DNA of 5,204 nucleotides from Bacillota bacterium (GTDB taxonomy: Bacteria; Bacillota; Sulfobacillia; Thermaerobacterales; Thermaerobacteraceae), in assembly GCA_003242195.1 (NCBI GenBank), contig QGUQ01000150.1, forward strand, positions 1-5,204, written 5' to 3'. Below the pieces are notes generated by a model. It was not told the DNA's origin, made no database searches, and was given only the letters and a program-made list of their open reading frames with translations. Each line of letters opens with the position of its first letter. Position 1 is the stretch's first letter. The position numbers were made by a program, and so were the translations under genes. Below are positions 4,427 to 5,204 of this stretch, piece after piece.

Positions 4427-5204
4427 TCATGGAGAACGTTGGCCCCACTCCAGCCAGCGGGCCGCCATCCACAGCCCCCAGGCCAAATCGACGCCCGAGT
4501 GGTGGCCCGTCCGCAGAAGCTGCCGCGCCCTGGCGGGAATCTCGCCCACCTGCCCGGAGAGCAGCGCCAGCAGCAACGAGGCGGCCGGCTCGGGCAGCTC
4601 GCCGTCCAGCGCCGGGAGGAGGAACGCGGCACCCACCGCCGACGTGCGGTGGGGCGCCCGCGCGGCAACATACTGGCGCCACTCGCCAAAGCCGCCCGGT
4701 GACGGAACCGGGTTGGCCGGTGCGCTCCGGCCCGCTGTATCGCCACCGCGGGCCGGGCGGCCCCGCGGCGCTCTACCGGCGGCCCCGGCCGGCCGGCGGT
4801 ACCCCGTCCGGGACGCCCAGTAGGCGGCAAACCCCGCCAGCCAGTCGTCGCCGGAAGGCGTCAGCCCCGGTCCGGCTCCCAGAAGCCTGTCGGCGGCGTG
4901 GCACGCCGCGACCCAATCGCCAGCGGCTGCAGCCCGCACCAGCGCGGACACGTGGGCCCGGAAGGGCAGCCACCCCGGCCGGCGGGCCACCGCCAGCAGG
5001 TGGCCGAGCACCCGGGCGGCCCTCCTCCGCTCCCCGGCTGCCGCTGCCCCGGTCCCCGGTTCCCCGAACGCGCCGGCCGGCTCGAGCGGCGGCAGGTGCC
5101 AGCGGCGCAAGGCCCGCGGCTCGAAAGTCAGCCACACCCGCCCCTCCACCGCCAGCACCCCGGCGCCGGCGTCCCACCCGACCCCCCCGCCCAGGGTCCC
5201 CAGA
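4427..5204 (-). CDS. DUF2877 protein, AllH/YlbF-like carbamoyltransferase subunit (5' end outside window)
   Basis: The frame is open from the right edge (about 5203) to TGA at 4429-4427, giving 258 residues. This is close to the roughly 270 residues of E. coli YlbF (AllH), so only a short N-terminus is probably missing. The GTG at 5158 is an internal Val codon, since coding-like sequence (GWDAGAG) continues upstream of it. The DUF2877 signature GAGPGLTPSGDDWLAGFAAY lies in the middle. C-terminal family features are HRTSAVGAAFLLPALDGELPE and then RTGHHSGVDLAWGLWMAAR. YlbF is regarded as one of three proteins (FdrA, YlbE, YlbF; renamed AllF, AllG, AllH) of oxamate carbamoyltransferase in allantoin breakdown, which splits oxalurate into oxamate and carbamoyl phosphate. 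The nearby carbamate kinase supports the same type of role here. FdrA and DUF1116 (YlbE) partners are not in the window. Ala/Gly/Pro/Arg-rich stretches (about 4720-4810 and 5020-5060) look like loop expansions common in very GC-rich genomes. Confidence 0.85.
   Translation of the reverse strand, partial: LGTLGGGVGWDAGAGVLAVEGRVWLTFEPRALRRWHLPPLEPAGAFGEPGTGAAAAGERRRAARVLGHLLAVARRPGWLPFRAHVSALVRAAAAGDWVAACHAADRLLGAGPGLTPSGDDWLAGFAAYWASRTGYRRPAGAAGRAPRGRPARGGDTAGRSAPANPVPSPGGFGEWRQYVAARAPHRTSAVGAAFLLPALDGELPEPAASLLLALLSGQVGEIPARARQLLRTGHHSGVDLAWGLWMAARWLEWGQRSP

Noticed and set aside
5156..5158. GTG at 5158 as the start of the DUF2877 gene
   Set aside because: The frame stays open to the right edge, no Shine-Dalgarno sequence precedes the GTG at normal spacing, and the protein would be shorter than its E. 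coli counterpart.

Overview
The window is GC-rich, by eye well above 60% GC, with G or C in most third codon positions. The genes recognised are bacterial and are packed into two convergent transcription units. Strong Shine-Dalgarno sequences of the AAGGAGG or GGGAGG type precede all three visible start codons. Together these features suggest a high-GC Gram-positive bacterium. A Thermaerobacter- or Symbiobacterium-like Firmicute fits better than a proteobacterium, but no marker gene here fixes the taxon, so this is an inference.

Layout, left to right: (1) positions 1-569, plus strand, hold the C-terminal part of a gamma-glutamyltransferase-family protein whose 5' part lies outside the window. 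(2) Positions 570-721 are a convergent intergenic stretch with a very stable hairpin (676-716), probably a shared terminator. (3) From 722 to the right edge all genes are on the minus strand. In transcription order, from the right edge leftwards, they are a DUF2877 (AllH/YlbF-like) protein cut by the edge (4427-5204), a cyclase-family metal-dependent hydrolase (3478-4254), a carbamate kinase (2344-3351) and an NCS2 uracil/xanthine-type permease (722-2059). The gaps between them are about 126-285 bp, so each gene could have its own control. The gap before the permease carries a plausible promoter with a dyad over its start point. The gap before the cyclase gene carries a set of short, regularly spaced direct repeats.

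Functional reading: DUF2877 next to a carbamate kinase recalls the E. coli fdrA-ylbE-ylbF-ybcF (allF-allG-allH-allK) locus. There a three-subunit carbamoyltransferase is thought to release carbamoyl phosphate during purine (allantoin) breakdown, and the kinase converts it to ATP, CO2 and NH3. The NCS2 permease and the cyclase-family hydrolase add an uptake step and a possible ring- or amide-opening step. The minus-strand cluster therefore looks like part of an energy-conserving pathway for a nucleobase or other cyclic ureide. The substrate cannot be read from the sequence. The missing carbamoyltransferase subunits (FdrA and DUF1116 families) are predicted just beyond the right edge. The gamma-glutamyltransferase appears to be an unrelated neighbour.
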